Source: a bacterium (lineage in GTDB: Bacteria; Armatimonadota; Chthonomonadetes; Chthonomonadales; CAJBBX01). Taken from it: a stretch of 58,102 nucleotides of DNA. The stretch spans positions 1-58,102 of the forward strand of contig JAJZOL010000199.1 in NCBI GenBank assembly GCA_021811565.1. Reading direction: 5' to 3'. Shown here in pieces: positions 37,760 to 45,820 of the stretch (its first letter is position 1; each line of letters begins with the position of its first letter). The position numbers and the translations under genes are program-made. A model generated the notes under the pieces. It was not told the DNA's origin. It worked only from the letters and a program-made list of their open reading frames with translations, and did not search any database.

Positions 37760-38131
37760 CGTCGGAGAGGAAATCATACTATATTCGAGTCGCACTTTTA
37801 GGAATTTCGCATCTGCAAAGCTGTTCCGCTCGTTCTATGCGATGGTGTATTGAGCGGTAAGGATTTTAATTCAAATTACAGCCATTTCGTCCATGGCGAA
37901 ATGGGCGGTACTATTCGAATATGCCGCTTTTGCAATAAACTCTTTGTACAAGTTGTTTTTCTCCTTGCATTTGTTCATATCAACGCGTACCCGAGAAGCT
38001 ATTCAGGTATAATCTTTTCGATTAAAGAGGATTGCAAAGCTCGGATGATGAGTAGGGCATCCATCGTTTTCCGGATGGCGCTGACATGGGTTTGCAATCA
38101 CTTGGATTGTTCATAAGGAACGACTATCCCA
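37760..38131. other. Intergenic region upstream of ccm operon, with inverted repeat
   Basis: 372 bp. CCATTTCG (37882-37889) and CGAAATGG (37897-37904) form a perfect 8-bp inverted repeat around TCCATGG. A TATAAT hexamer lies at 38008-38013 without a matching -35. A frame from a TTG at 37850 to 38116 has no ribosome site and no family. Confidence 0.4.
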
Positions 38132-38758
38132 TTGACTCCGCTCAAACTTCAGATTTCATTCGAAAGAGTCTTTAAAAAATACGGGGATCGCGAGGTTATA
38201 AGGGATATATGCTGCGATATTCAACACGGACAAGTGTTGGTGATTGCGGGTCCCAATGGGTCTGGGAAAAGCACTTTTCTCCGTATTGCCGCAGGTTTGC
38301 TGAAACCCGATAGCGGAAATGTGCATATATCCGTTAACAACATCCGTTTCGATCCGCAGGCGTATCGAACTCAGTTGGGATATCTCTCTCCGGACCTCAC
38401 GTTTTACAATGAGCTTTCCGCAGTGGAGAATCTCCTTTTCTTCTCTTCCTTGCGCGGTATTCGATTGCAGCATGACGACTTGGCGTCCATACTCGAAATG
38501 GTGGGGCTTCGAGGCAGGGGAAGAGATCCTGTTTCGGCGTATTCCTCCGGTATGGTTCAACGATTAAAGTTCGCTTTCGCCGTTCTGCATCACCCGCCCC
38601 TGCTTTTACTGGATGAACCAACATCCTATTTGGATGAACCCGGATTTCGCATGGCGGAGCGGATAGTGAAATCGTACAAGCAAAACGGAATCGTTATGAT
38701 CGCCACAAACGATCCAAGAGAGAAGGAATGGGGAGATCTAACGCTTTCATTGGGGTAG
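38132..38758 (+). CDS. ccmA: Heme exporter ABC ATPase CcmA
   Basis: 208 residues. Walker A is GPNGSGKST (40-48), the signature is YSSGMVQRLKFAFAVLHHP and Walker B is LLLLDEPTSYLD. A TTG start follows AAGGA by 12 bp. CcmA with CcmB and CcmC drives heme transfer to, and release from, CcmE on the outer face of the membrane. Identification as CcmA rests on the gene order ccmABCDEF; the ATPase alone could serve other ABC systems. It is the first gene of a six-gene, overlapping set. Confidence 0.88.
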   Translation: MTPLKLQISFERVFKKYGDREVIRDICCDIQHGQVLVIAGPNGSGKSTFLRIAAGLLKPDSGNVHISVNNIRFDPQAYRTQLGYLSPDLTFYNELSAVENLLFFSSLRGIRLQHDDLASILEMVGLRGRGRDPVSAYSSGMVQRLKFAFAVLHHPPLLLLDEPTSYLDEPGFRMAERIVKSYKQNGIVMIATNDPREKEWGDLTLSLG

Positions 38759-38760
38759 AC

Positions 38761-39480
38761 ATGGTCGCGCAACCGAATTCTTCGCAACAAAACGGAACAA
38801 CACTTTCGATAATACATCAAACCCTTTTAATTCTACGCAAGGATATCCTACTGGAATTACGCAATCGCGCGGCAATACAAGCCATATTGCTTTTCTCGAT
38901 TACCACCTTAATAGTAGTTGGGTTTTCCGCTGGAGGAGGAGCAAATCTTCCACCTGACACCTTGGCTTCCCTTCTTTGGATCATCCTCTTCTTCTCGGCG
39001 TTTAGCGGATTATCCCATGTGTTCATCAGAGAAGAGGAGAGTAACACCGCAATCGCATTGAGGCTCACATCGGAAGCGAACGCGGTATTATGGGGTAAAC
39101 TCCTCTTCAACACCCTGCTGACCTTCGTCATTATTATTATTATCGCGCCTCTGTACTTCATCATACTTAACGCTCCGATCGTCCAGCCCGGAAAGTTGGT
39201 TCTGTCTTTGTTTACGGGGGGGATAGGATTAAGCGTGTCCGCGACTATCATCGCTGTTATAATCGCACGTTCGCATGGAAAGCCCGCGCTTTTTGGCGCA
39301 ATCGGATTCCCTATACTTCTGCCCATGCTGTTCATTGCAGTGGATGCAACGCGATTAACTTTTCAATCGTATTCAAACATAAATGTTTTGAATCGAGATA
39401 TACTTGGATTGGCTTCTTTTGATGTGCTGATGATCGTTACTGCTGGGTTGTTGTTTCCCTATGTTTGGGAAAGCGAATAA
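38761..39480 (+). CDS. ccmB: Heme exporter permease CcmB
   Basis: 239 residues with about six TM helices. The N-terminus (LILRKDILLELRNRAAIQAILLFSITTLIVVGF), FIREEESNTAIALRLTSEANAVLWGKLLFN and the closing LGLASFDVLMIVTAGLLFPYVWE match CcmB. The ATG at 38761 lies 2 bp after the ccmA stop; a longer frame from 38728 would overlap ccmA. It overlaps ccmC by 20 bp. It is the permease of the CcmAB complex. Confidence 0.9.
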   Translation: MVAQPNSSQQNGTTLSIIHQTLLILRKDILLELRNRAAIQAILLFSITTLIVVGFSAGGGANLPPDTLASLLWIILFFSAFSGLSHVFIREEESNTAIALRLTSEANAVLWGKLLFNTLLTFVIIIIIAPLYFIILNAPIVQPGKLVLSLFTGGIGLSVSATIIAVIIARSHGKPALFGAIGFPILLPMLFIAVDATRLTFQSYSNINVLNRDILGLASFDVLMIVTAGLLFPYVWESE

Positions 39481-40201
39481 ACATACAAGGAAAGTACTCG
39501 GATTGATAAAAGGATTATGGTGGAAAATATTGGTGGGTGTTTGGATGAGCGCTGCGATATATTGTGCGTTTATCGTTGTTGGACCCGCTCAAGGTTTCTC
39601 GATGAACGGCGAGGGGGCCAAAATCATCTTCTTTCATGTGCCTAGCGCATGGCTGGCAACTCTCTCCTATGTTGTTGCCGCATTTTACGCCATCCAGTAT
39701 CTCATGCGTCATAACATTGAGTCCGACGAGAAATGCGCCACTAGCATGGAGTTGGGCTTGGTTTTTGGCATTTGCGCCACTATAACGGGAAGCATATTTT
39801 CACGCAACGAGTGGGGCAAGTATTGGTCATTCGATCCCCGTCAGACATCCATCCTTGTGATACTCTTGCTGTTTACAGCGTATCTTGTTCTTCGAAACTC
39901 CATTACGGAACCAAGAAAACGAGCCATCATATCTTCCGTGTATGCACTTGCCGCCCTCCCCCCTGCGATGTTTCTCATCTGGGTGGTTCCGAGAGTTGTG
40001 GAATCTCTGCACCAATTCGCAAACCAAGCCGTTGTCGGCGGAGGACTGGGTGGTTCCTACAGACCTGTTCTATATTTTCTTTCACTGCCCGCATTTCTTG
40101 GTTTGTTCATATGGATGTTTCAATTGCGAATGCAATACTATAAGCTGTATCTTCTAAATCAAAAGATGAAAGCTGAGAAAAAACAATGCAATCTGAAATG
40201 A
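39461..40201 (+). CDS. ccmC: Cytochrome c maturation heme-handling protein CcmC
   Basis: 246 residues, about six TM helices. The motifs IIFFHVPSAWLATLSY (first His ligand), the tryptophan-rich EWGKYWSFDPRQTSILVILLL and RAIISSVYALAALPPAMFLIWVVPRVVESLHQ (second His) are those of the heme-handling protein family. CcmC binds heme at its WWD domain and passes it to CcmE. Overlaps ccmB by 20 bp and ccmD by 16 bp. Confidence 0.93.
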   Translation: MFGKANKHTRKVLGLIKGLWWKILVGVWMSAAIYCAFIVVGPAQGFSMNGEGAKIIFFHVPSAWLATLSYVVAAFYAIQYLMRHNIESDEKCATSMELGLVFGICATITGSIFSRNEWGKYWSFDPRQTSILVILLLFTAYLVLRNSITEPRKRAIISSVYALAALPPAMFLIWVVPRVVESLHQFANQAVVGGGLGGSYRPVLYFLSLPAFLGLFIWMFQLRMQYYKLYLLNQKMKAEKKQCNLK

Positions 40202-40314
40202 TCTCTCTGGCGATAGTCCCCTTGATTATCTGGGTGGCTGTTTTCGCTTATCTTCTCATACTTGATAAAAAAATCAGTGCGATGTCATCCTCCAAAAAGG
40301 AGGATGACCTTTGA
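40186..40314 (+). CDS. ccmD: Small membrane protein CcmD
   Basis: 42 residues, very short and easily missed. ATG at 40186 lies inside the end of ccmC; the stop TGA (40312-40314) overlaps the TTG start of ccmE (TTGA). The sequence has a single TM helix (MISLAIVPLIIWVAVFAYLLIL) followed by DKKI and a charged tail. The W...FAYLL.LDKK pattern matches the small CcmD family that follows ccmC. In E. coli CcmD helps CcmC release holo-CcmE. Position, topology and the overlaps on both sides support it. Confidence 0.85.
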   Translation: MQSEMISLAIVPLIIWVAVFAYLLILDKKISAMSSSKKEDDL

Positions 40315-40691
40315 AACCGGCTCACATCATTGCACTGATCGTTATCGCCATTACCATGGGTGTTACCTTGTACAGCTTCTCCGGAGCCATCGCCAAGCAC
40401 GTCACTTTGGAACAAGCCATTCATGATCCAGGGGTAACTTTGCAGGTGCCGGGGAAAATCCTAAAAAACACAGTCACCTATGACCCCTCCAAAGGCGGTC
40501 TAAGGTTTAAAATAGCGGATATGAACAACCCTTCGGAAGTGATGCAAGTGGTGTATGATCAACCAAAGCCTCAAAACTTTGACACCGCCACAAGTGTGGA
40601 AGTTGTGGGGCAATACGGACAAGACGGCGAATTTCACGCATCGACTTTGCTGGTGAAGTGCCCTTCGAAATACAGCGACGCCGCCAAATAA
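40311..40691 (+). CDS. ccmE: Heme chaperone CcmE, Cys-type (CxxxY)
   Basis: 126 residues. A TTG start follows AGGAGG by 6 bp. An N-terminal anchor (5-25) is followed by the OB-fold (VTLEQAIHDPGVTLQVPGKILKNTVTYDPSKGGLRFKIADMNN...VVGQYGQDGEFHASTLLVKCPSKY). Classical CcmE binds heme through His in HxxxY; here the position is Cys117 with Tyr121 (CPSKY). Cys-type CcmE is known from some sulfate reducers and archaea, together with loss of CcmH. No ccmH follows in this operon. Confidence 0.92.
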   Translation: MKPAHIIALIVIAITMGVTLYSFSGAIAKHVTLEQAIHDPGVTLQVPGKILKNTVTYDPSKGGLRFKIADMNNPSEVMQVVYDQPKPQNFDTATSVEVVGQYGQDGEFHASTLLVKCPSKYSDAAK

Positions 40692-40747
40692 TTGGTTTGT
40701 ACATCAGGAAACGTGATCCTCATTAGAAATATATCACAGGTTAAGGC

Positions 40748-43267
40748 ATGGATATTGGTAAATTAAGCATCCTCGCAGGACTGGCGGCATCTTCGCTGAC
40801 GGTTCTGTTATATATATTATCGATGGGAAAACGCAAGCCATTGATAGTTTTGGCAAGGGTTTGTTTTGTCATAGCTTTTTTGATGGGGGGCTTTGCGTTT
40901 TTTAGACTGATGTGGCTTATCGCCCATCATGAGTATCAGTATAGATACGTTTTTGATTTCTCATCATCCAATCTGGATGCCCCCTTCATATACGCGGCGA
41001 CATGGGCGGGACAGCAGGGCAGCTTTTTATTATGGCTGGTTTGGACGGGGGTAATCGGAATCATTCTGCTTTGCAAATCAGGAGACTGGGAGCACAAGAT
41101 CATGCCGATTTACACTTCGGTTCTGATCTTCCTTTTCGCTATCCTGCACTGGTTAAGCCCATTCAATCTTATAACTCGCGGAACCGGACCTAACGATTGG
41201 CCGCTTTCTTTTCCATGGCCTCCGCCTGACGGATCCGGTTTGAACCCCTCTCTTCAAAACTATTGGATGGCAATTCATCCACCAACGATATTTTTCGGGT
41301 TCGCCTCGCTCGCTGTTCCTTTTTCCTTCGCCATCGCCGCTATGATTTGGAAAAAGTATGACGACTGGGTGCAAAAAGTCGCTCCGTTCGTCCTGCTAAC
41401 CGTCGCAACACTGGGTGTGGGTTTATTCATGGGCGGTTACTGGGCTTATGAAACCCAAGGATGGCATGGTTTTTGGGCTTGGGATCCCGTGGAAAATGCC
41501 TCGCTGTTCCCATGGCTAGGTTCCGTTGCTTTGTTGCACGGGTTAATCGTGCAAAGAAGTCGCGGGGGAATGGGAAAGACCAACATTTTTCTCGCTCTTT
41601 TCTCCTGGTTGCTATTCATCTACGGAACCTTTTTAACTCGTTCAGGTGTGTTGGCGAATTTCTCCGTGCACGCGTTTGGCATGCTGGACAATGATGCGCT
41701 CAAGCTTTTGCTTGCAATGATTGCCCTTTATGGGATTGGCGGATTAATATTGGTTGTGATCCGTTGGAGGCAAATTCCCGGCAAGCCCATTGCGGATAAT
41801 GTTCTGTCCCGGGATACAGCCATGCTTCTCGCAGTCTGTTTCATGATGCTCGCCGCCATAGTCGTCACCATAGGCACTTCCTGGCCACTTTTATCACAGC
41901 TTAAATGGTTCTCCATATTCGGGGCATATAATCCATCCGGCAGTGCGGTAAGCAAGCTTTTCTACAACAGGGTGGGTTCGCTGTTGGCGCTGCCCTCCTT
42001 GCTGATTATGGGATTGGTTCCATGGATGTATTGGAAGAATACAGACGGAAACAAACTCCTATGGAAGATACTGCCCGCGTGGTTCATCGCTTTGATCGCG
42101 GGATTCGGGATCATCATGTTTGCACACTCGCAAACCACGGCGAATTTCCAAGCGTCCACTCCGCTCGCGCTGGTGGTGAGTATGGGCACCCTCGGGGTTT
42201 TCGCCGCTGTTTCAAATCTTCAGTTTATGATATCAGCGCTTCGTACCCGGCGCATTACCGCAGGAGGTTGGCTCTCGCATGTGGGAATTGGGATCATCTT
42301 GCTGGGCACCATTCTGACAAACGTTTATGAAAGAAGCGAAAATCGAACGATTGTTGAGGGAATGGCGCCAGTCAAAACTCACTTTGGGTACGCTATCGCT
42401 TATGATGGATGGACGCACGACGGTCAAACACCACAGCAAATTGAAGCGGATTGGACCAAGTTCACCCATGCGGTTAAATTAAAACTCATCCCAATCAGTT
42501 CGAACGGGGATGCCGCAAACATAAGCTCTGAAACAAACAATTCAAACACGAAGGGCGATATTGTCGGGAATCTGGCGGTGTTTCACTATTGGCAAGAGGA
42601 TCATTGGGCGACCATGACTTGGCCGCTAATCCTCAAGCAACCATTCAGAGATTTGTATATAAGCGCTGCGAATGATCCTCAACTTGTACGCATATCCGCC
42701 ACGGTACGCCCAGGTGAATCTTCTACCGTTGGGGATGTCCTTCGGAACCCTGGCTATCAAGTGTATTACAAGCGCTTCAAAATGATTGGTCAGCCCGGGC
42801 AACCAGGCACCATCATGGAGGCGCAAATGATTCTAACAACGCCAACAGGACAAAAAGTTCCAATCGACCCGGGGTTGCGTTTGGGGGGGGACAATGGTCC
42901 CGAGCATGTGAATATCCAAATTCCTCAGGTTCAGGGAGCCGTATTGATTGATGGAGCGATCAATCCGGCATCCAAAGAGGTAACCGTGGAGTTCGAATTT
43001 CCGGACGCTCCTGCTCTGTGGGCCATACCAATCACCATTACGAATAAACCCTTTATTAACTTTGTTTGGATTGGGGTGCTGTTGATGGGGATAGGAGCTT
43101 TATGGGCGATGGTGAGAAGGGCATTTGAATCCGGCAAAAAATATGTTCCCCTCACCGAGGAGGAGATGGGAGGTGTGAAGGAATCCATTAAATCGAAAAA
43201 CGGCGGAGGCGGAAACGGCAAAGCTCACATCAAACCTGCCAAAATTTCGACTGGTGCGAGAAGATAG
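40748..43267 (+). CDS. ccmF: Heme lyase CcmF
   Basis: 839 residues, polytopic. The tryptophan-rich heme-handling motif is WHGFWAWDPVENASLFPWLGSVALLHGLIVQ. Nearby FDFSSSNLDAPFIYAATWAGQQGSFLLWLVWTG, MAIHPPTIFFGFASLAVPFSFAIAAMIW and TFLTRSGVLANFSVHAFG are also typical of CcmF. It attaches heme to apocytochrome c, normally with CcmH, which is missing here. A large periplasmic domain (about 545-760) precedes the last TM. It is the last gene of the operon and is followed by a terminator at 43310. Confidence 0.95.
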   Translation: MDIGKLSILAGLAASSLTVLLYILSMGKRKPLIVLARVCFVIAFLMGGFAFFRLMWLIAHHEYQYRYVFDFSSSNLDAPFIYAATWAGQQGSFLLWLVWTGVIGIILLCKSGDWEHKIMPIYTSVLIFLFAILHWLSPFNLITRGTGPNDWPLSFPWPPPDGSGLNPSLQNYWMAIHPPTIFFGFASLAVPFSFAIAAMIWKKYDDWVQKVAPFVLLTVATLGVGLFMGGYWAYETQGWHGFWAWDPVENASLFPWLGSVALLHGLIVQRSRGGMGKTNIFLALFSWLLFIYGTFLTRSGVLANFSVHAFGMLDNDALKLLLAMIALYGIGGLILVVIRWRQIPGKPIADNVLSRDTAMLLAVCFMMLAAIVVTIGTSWPLLSQLKWFSIFGAYNPSGSAVSKLFYNRVGSLLALPSLLIMGLVPWMYWKNTDGNKLLWKILPAWFIALIAGFGIIMFAHSQTTANFQASTPLALVVSMGTLGVFAAVSNLQFMISALRTRRITAGGWLSHVGIGIILLGTILTNVYERSENRTIVEGMAPVKTHFGYAIAYDGWTHDGQTPQQIEADWTKFTHAVKLKLIPISSNGDAANISSETNNSNTKGDIVGNLAVFHYWQEDHWATMTWPLILKQPFRDLYISAANDPQLVRISATVRPGESSTVGDVLRNPGYQVYYKRFKMIGQPGQPGTIMEAQMILTTPTGQKVPIDPGLRLGGDNGPEHVNIQIPQVQGAVLIDGAINPASKEVTVEFEFPDAPALWAIPITITNKPFINFVWIGVLLMGIGALWAMVRRAFESGKKYVPLTEEEMGGVKESIKSKNGGGGNGKAHIKPAKISTGARR

Positions 43268-43309
43268 AAGGAGCTTTATTCCCCGAACCCCGAATGATGT
43301 TCGACGTAT

Positions 43310-43340
43310 GAAAATCCCCTGTTTATACGGGGGATTTTTC
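43310..43340 (+). terminator. Terminator of the ccm operon
   Basis: GAAAATCCCC (43310-43319) pairs with GGGGATTTTTC (43330-43340), the stem running into a T-run, 42 bp after the ccmF stop. Confidence 0.85.
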
Positions 43341-43524
43341 ATCTTATTCCTCTAGGGCATAGCCGCCAAAATACCGATATCAATAAGGGGGATAGTATTT
43401 TCCTGCTTCATAGCCGCTATCATATGCTTATCACAATACGCTGTTACCATCGGATATCCATCCCTCCGCGCCATACCATCTCCACCCTGGGATTCAGGCT
43501 TGGGTAGGACATGGAATATATACG

Positions 43525-44397
43525 ATGCCCATTATTACACTTTATTTATCATTCATGGCTCCCATGGCAATCAGACATTCCATGTTGAATAGTCTGCGAT
43601 CCGATTTGTGGCTTATCTTAATATTGTGCTTATTCCTTGTATGGTTCTTAAACCAGCTGTTGTTTTCCACAGTGCATAGGATGTTCATTGGCCGCGCTTA
43701 CAAATCCATTAAAGGACAAGTCGTTCCAGCCTCCTACTTGCATACCGGATTCCCAGTAAAAATTCACATACTCTCTAATCAAAACGAGCCGGAAATCCAT
43801 GGTGTGATGGAGTGGCTAGATAGGCGATGGATTCGAATTCAAACAGAATATATCCCCAAAAGTAGACTTAAGTCGGGTTTGCCATTGGAGATTACCGTGG
43901 TGGGCGATACGTTTATTTATCGTTTTAACACGCTACTTGGTGACGAAAATCAATCCGAGAATGCCACAGTGCTCAGCGTTCGCAAGCCTGACTGGATGGA
44001 AAGAGTACAGAGACGATCATATTTCCGCATTCCCCTGAATATACCTGCGGTTGTCAACCGAATTAACACAAGCATGGACAGAATGTATCCTATTCGATGC
44101 AAAATCAATGATCTCTCGGGCGGAGGGATTCGGATTTCCTCCAAGGAAGGTCTGGAAATCGGCGTGCAACTTCGTATTCACTTTCCCGTTGAGATCATGA
44201 ACGGTGCGTCCTTCGAGGCGAGGGTTCTAAAGTGCGACGATGCCGGCAACAACGTTGAGTTCCCATTCAGGGTGCACTGTGAATTCTTATACATCACCGA
44301 AGACACGAGGAATAACATCATTAATTACTGCTTTTGCGTGGAGAAGAAAATACTTATGCAAAAAAATGAATTGATGCATAGGGACGATACGTTATAA
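43525..44397 (+). CDS. PilZ-domain protein (putative c-di-GMP receptor, YcgR-like)
   Basis: 290 residues. A TM helix (about 27-48) is followed by a YcgR-N-like region (PVKIHILSNQNEPEIHGVMEWLDRRWIRIQT) and a PilZ domain with both c-di-GMP motifs: RRSYFR (163-168, RxxxR type) and DLSGGG (196-201, (D/N)xSxxG). It would respond to c-di-GMP near the membrane, perhaps braking flagella or pili. The prepilin gene follows and flhF/flhA are 1.5-3 kb away. The start is uncertain: ATGs at 43525, 43555 and 43564 are in frame and none has a strong ribosome site. Confidence 0.85.
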   Translation: MPIITLYLSFMAPMAIRHSMLNSLRSDLWLILILCLFLVWFLNQLLFSTVHRMFIGRAYKSIKGQVVPASYLHTGFPVKIHILSNQNEPEIHGVMEWLDRRWIRIQTEYIPKSRLKSGLPLEITVVGDTFIYRFNTLLGDENQSENATVLSVRKPDWMERVQRRSYFRIPLNIPAVVNRINTSMDRMYPIRCKINDLSGGGIRISSKEGLEIGVQLRIHFPVEIMNGASFEARVLKCDDAGNNVEFPFRVHCEFLYITEDTRNNIINYCFCVEKKILMQKNELMHRDDTL

Positions 44398-44903
44398 CCA
44401 ATAATATTTAACTAAAATTGAAGTGTGTTGTGAGAATTCATTCATCTTTCAATTCAATTTGACAAATCCCGCATCCAACCGTTAACCGCAATAATCTGGT
44501 GTGACGATCAGAACCAATCATGTTTCATGGGCGTTTTAGTGATTGAGATGATTTCAAACACCCATCCTCCTCGAAATTGTTAACTAACCATATAGAAACA
44601 AGAGTGGTTACCAACGAATTTAGCCGGCTTCACCGGAAATCCGGTTAAAGCCCACCTCATTATCATGCACTTATCACATGTTCATTATTGATGCTTGACA
44701 AATATTGATTTTCTGTATACAATCTATATGAATAACTTGCATGAGGGATTGAGTGCCACTCGTTAGTGGCATATATGTCGGAAAATCAAGATTCGCATGC
44801 CCCAGGAAAAGGATTTTACGACTGTTTCTGATAGTTCCGTTTTGCTGCATCCGGTCCCTTGCTTTTTCGCAAAACATGAGGACTAAAAGGAAAGGATAGG
44901 AAT
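44398..44903. other. Intergenic region with the prepilin promoter and leader
   Basis: 506 bp. The first 300 bp show nothing I can name. The promoter is at 44695-44723. The leader contains a small hairpin (TGCCACT 44754-44760, loop CGTT, AGTGGCA 44765-44771). Confidence 0.5.
44695..44723 (+). promoter_or_regulatory. Near-consensus sigma-70 promoter of the prepilin gene
   Basis: TTGACA (44695-44700), 17-bp spacer, TACAAT (44718-44723). It predicts a leader of about 170 nt before the prepilin ATG at 44904. Confidence 0.8.
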
Positions 44904-45654
44904 ATGAAAAGCACAAAAAGTGGTTTTACCTTGATTGAACTTCTAGTAGTAATCGCAATAATAGCGATACTTGCGGCGATCTTGTTCCCTGTTTTCGCGC
45001 AGGCGCGAAAAAGCAGAGCAGGCAGACTGCCTCTCCAATCTCAAACAACTAAGTCTTGCTTCAACGATGTACGTGCAGGATTACGATGAACAGTATATGA
45101 GCGAGTGGCAGAATTATCATAATGATGGATGTACGAATTACTGGCCGTGTCAGAACACCGGTTACGGCTGGTACACCGCTCCTTTGAACGATCCGAATAC
45201 GTTTGGTTTAAACTGGGCGTATGAGCTTATCCCTTACAGCAAGAGCTCTCAGATCATGGCTTGTCCGTCGACTTCTCAATCAGCTTGGAATCCAGCGACC
45301 AATACCGATTGGGCATCCTATGCTTATGTCAATTGGATAGGAGATCAGGGCACGGGGGGACCGGCAATCAAACTGGCGGGTATTCCAGATCCAGCCAATC
45401 AGATCATATTCTGGGATAGCGGCAAGGGATGTAGTCGGGTGGAAATTCAAGGTTGGAATAATAACACCGGTTGTACGAAAAGCCCAACTCTTTATCCCCA
45501 AAATACTCCGCCAATGCCCGCCCCGGATTGGGTGCCACCTCATAACGGAGGACGCAACTATGCTTTCGCAGACGGGCATGCCAAATGGGCTATGGATTCC
45601 AACATGTATGTCACAGCGAATCCCCAATACTGGATTCCTTGGTGTAATAATTAA
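44904..45654 (+). pseudogene. DUF1559-type prepilin (type II/IV pseudopilin) with apparent frameshift
   Basis: Frame 1 (44904-45089) gives the prepilin leader and N-helix [35 protein letters not shown], then runs into unrelated sequence. The head resumes in the +1 frame ([31 protein letters not shown]...) and runs to 45654, ending with an H-X9-DG motif (HNGGRNYAFADG). The junction is in CGAAAAAGC at about 45007-45015. Restoring two bases (CGAGAAAAAGC) would give the family sequence [13 protein letters not shown]. Peptidase cleavage is expected after the glycine of SG-FTLIE. Promoter and ribosome site (AGGAAAGGA) look intact. It may be a recent mutation, sequencing error or recoding site. Confidence 0.7.
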
Positions 45655-45675
45655 TATCACGAAATAGTGAAAACC

Positions 45676-45762
45676 GAGGTGATTGCAAAATTCAAAGCCA
45701 GGGTCGAATAAGGTTTCGTTTCATGCTGAACATTATGCAGCGAAGAATTTTGCAATTGCCTC
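45676..45762 (+). mobile_element. Miniature element, copy 4 with a different core
   Basis: AGGTGATTGCAAAATTC (45677-45693) and GAATTTTGCAATTGCCT (45745-45761) match the 89-bp family's ends, but the roughly 51-bp core is unrelated to copies 1-3. Outer bases are G and C. Flanks (AACC, ATAA) show no duplication. It sits between the prepilin and convergent flhF. Confidence 0.75.
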
Positions 45763-45820
45763 ATAAAGGCAGATATCTCTCACTCTGCGCTCCATTCACG
45801 CCTGTTGACCTGGCATGCTA

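Noticed and set aside
37850-38116. 88-codon plus-strand frame upstream of ccmA
   Set aside because: TTG start with no ribosome site, cysteine-rich biased composition and no family; it also runs through an inverted repeat.
45007-45015. Programmed -1 frameshift (slippery A-run) in the prepilin gene
   Set aside because: The needed shift is +1 or -2, while a canonical slippery heptamer would give -1, and no downstream stimulatory structure was evident. Mutation or sequencing error is simpler.
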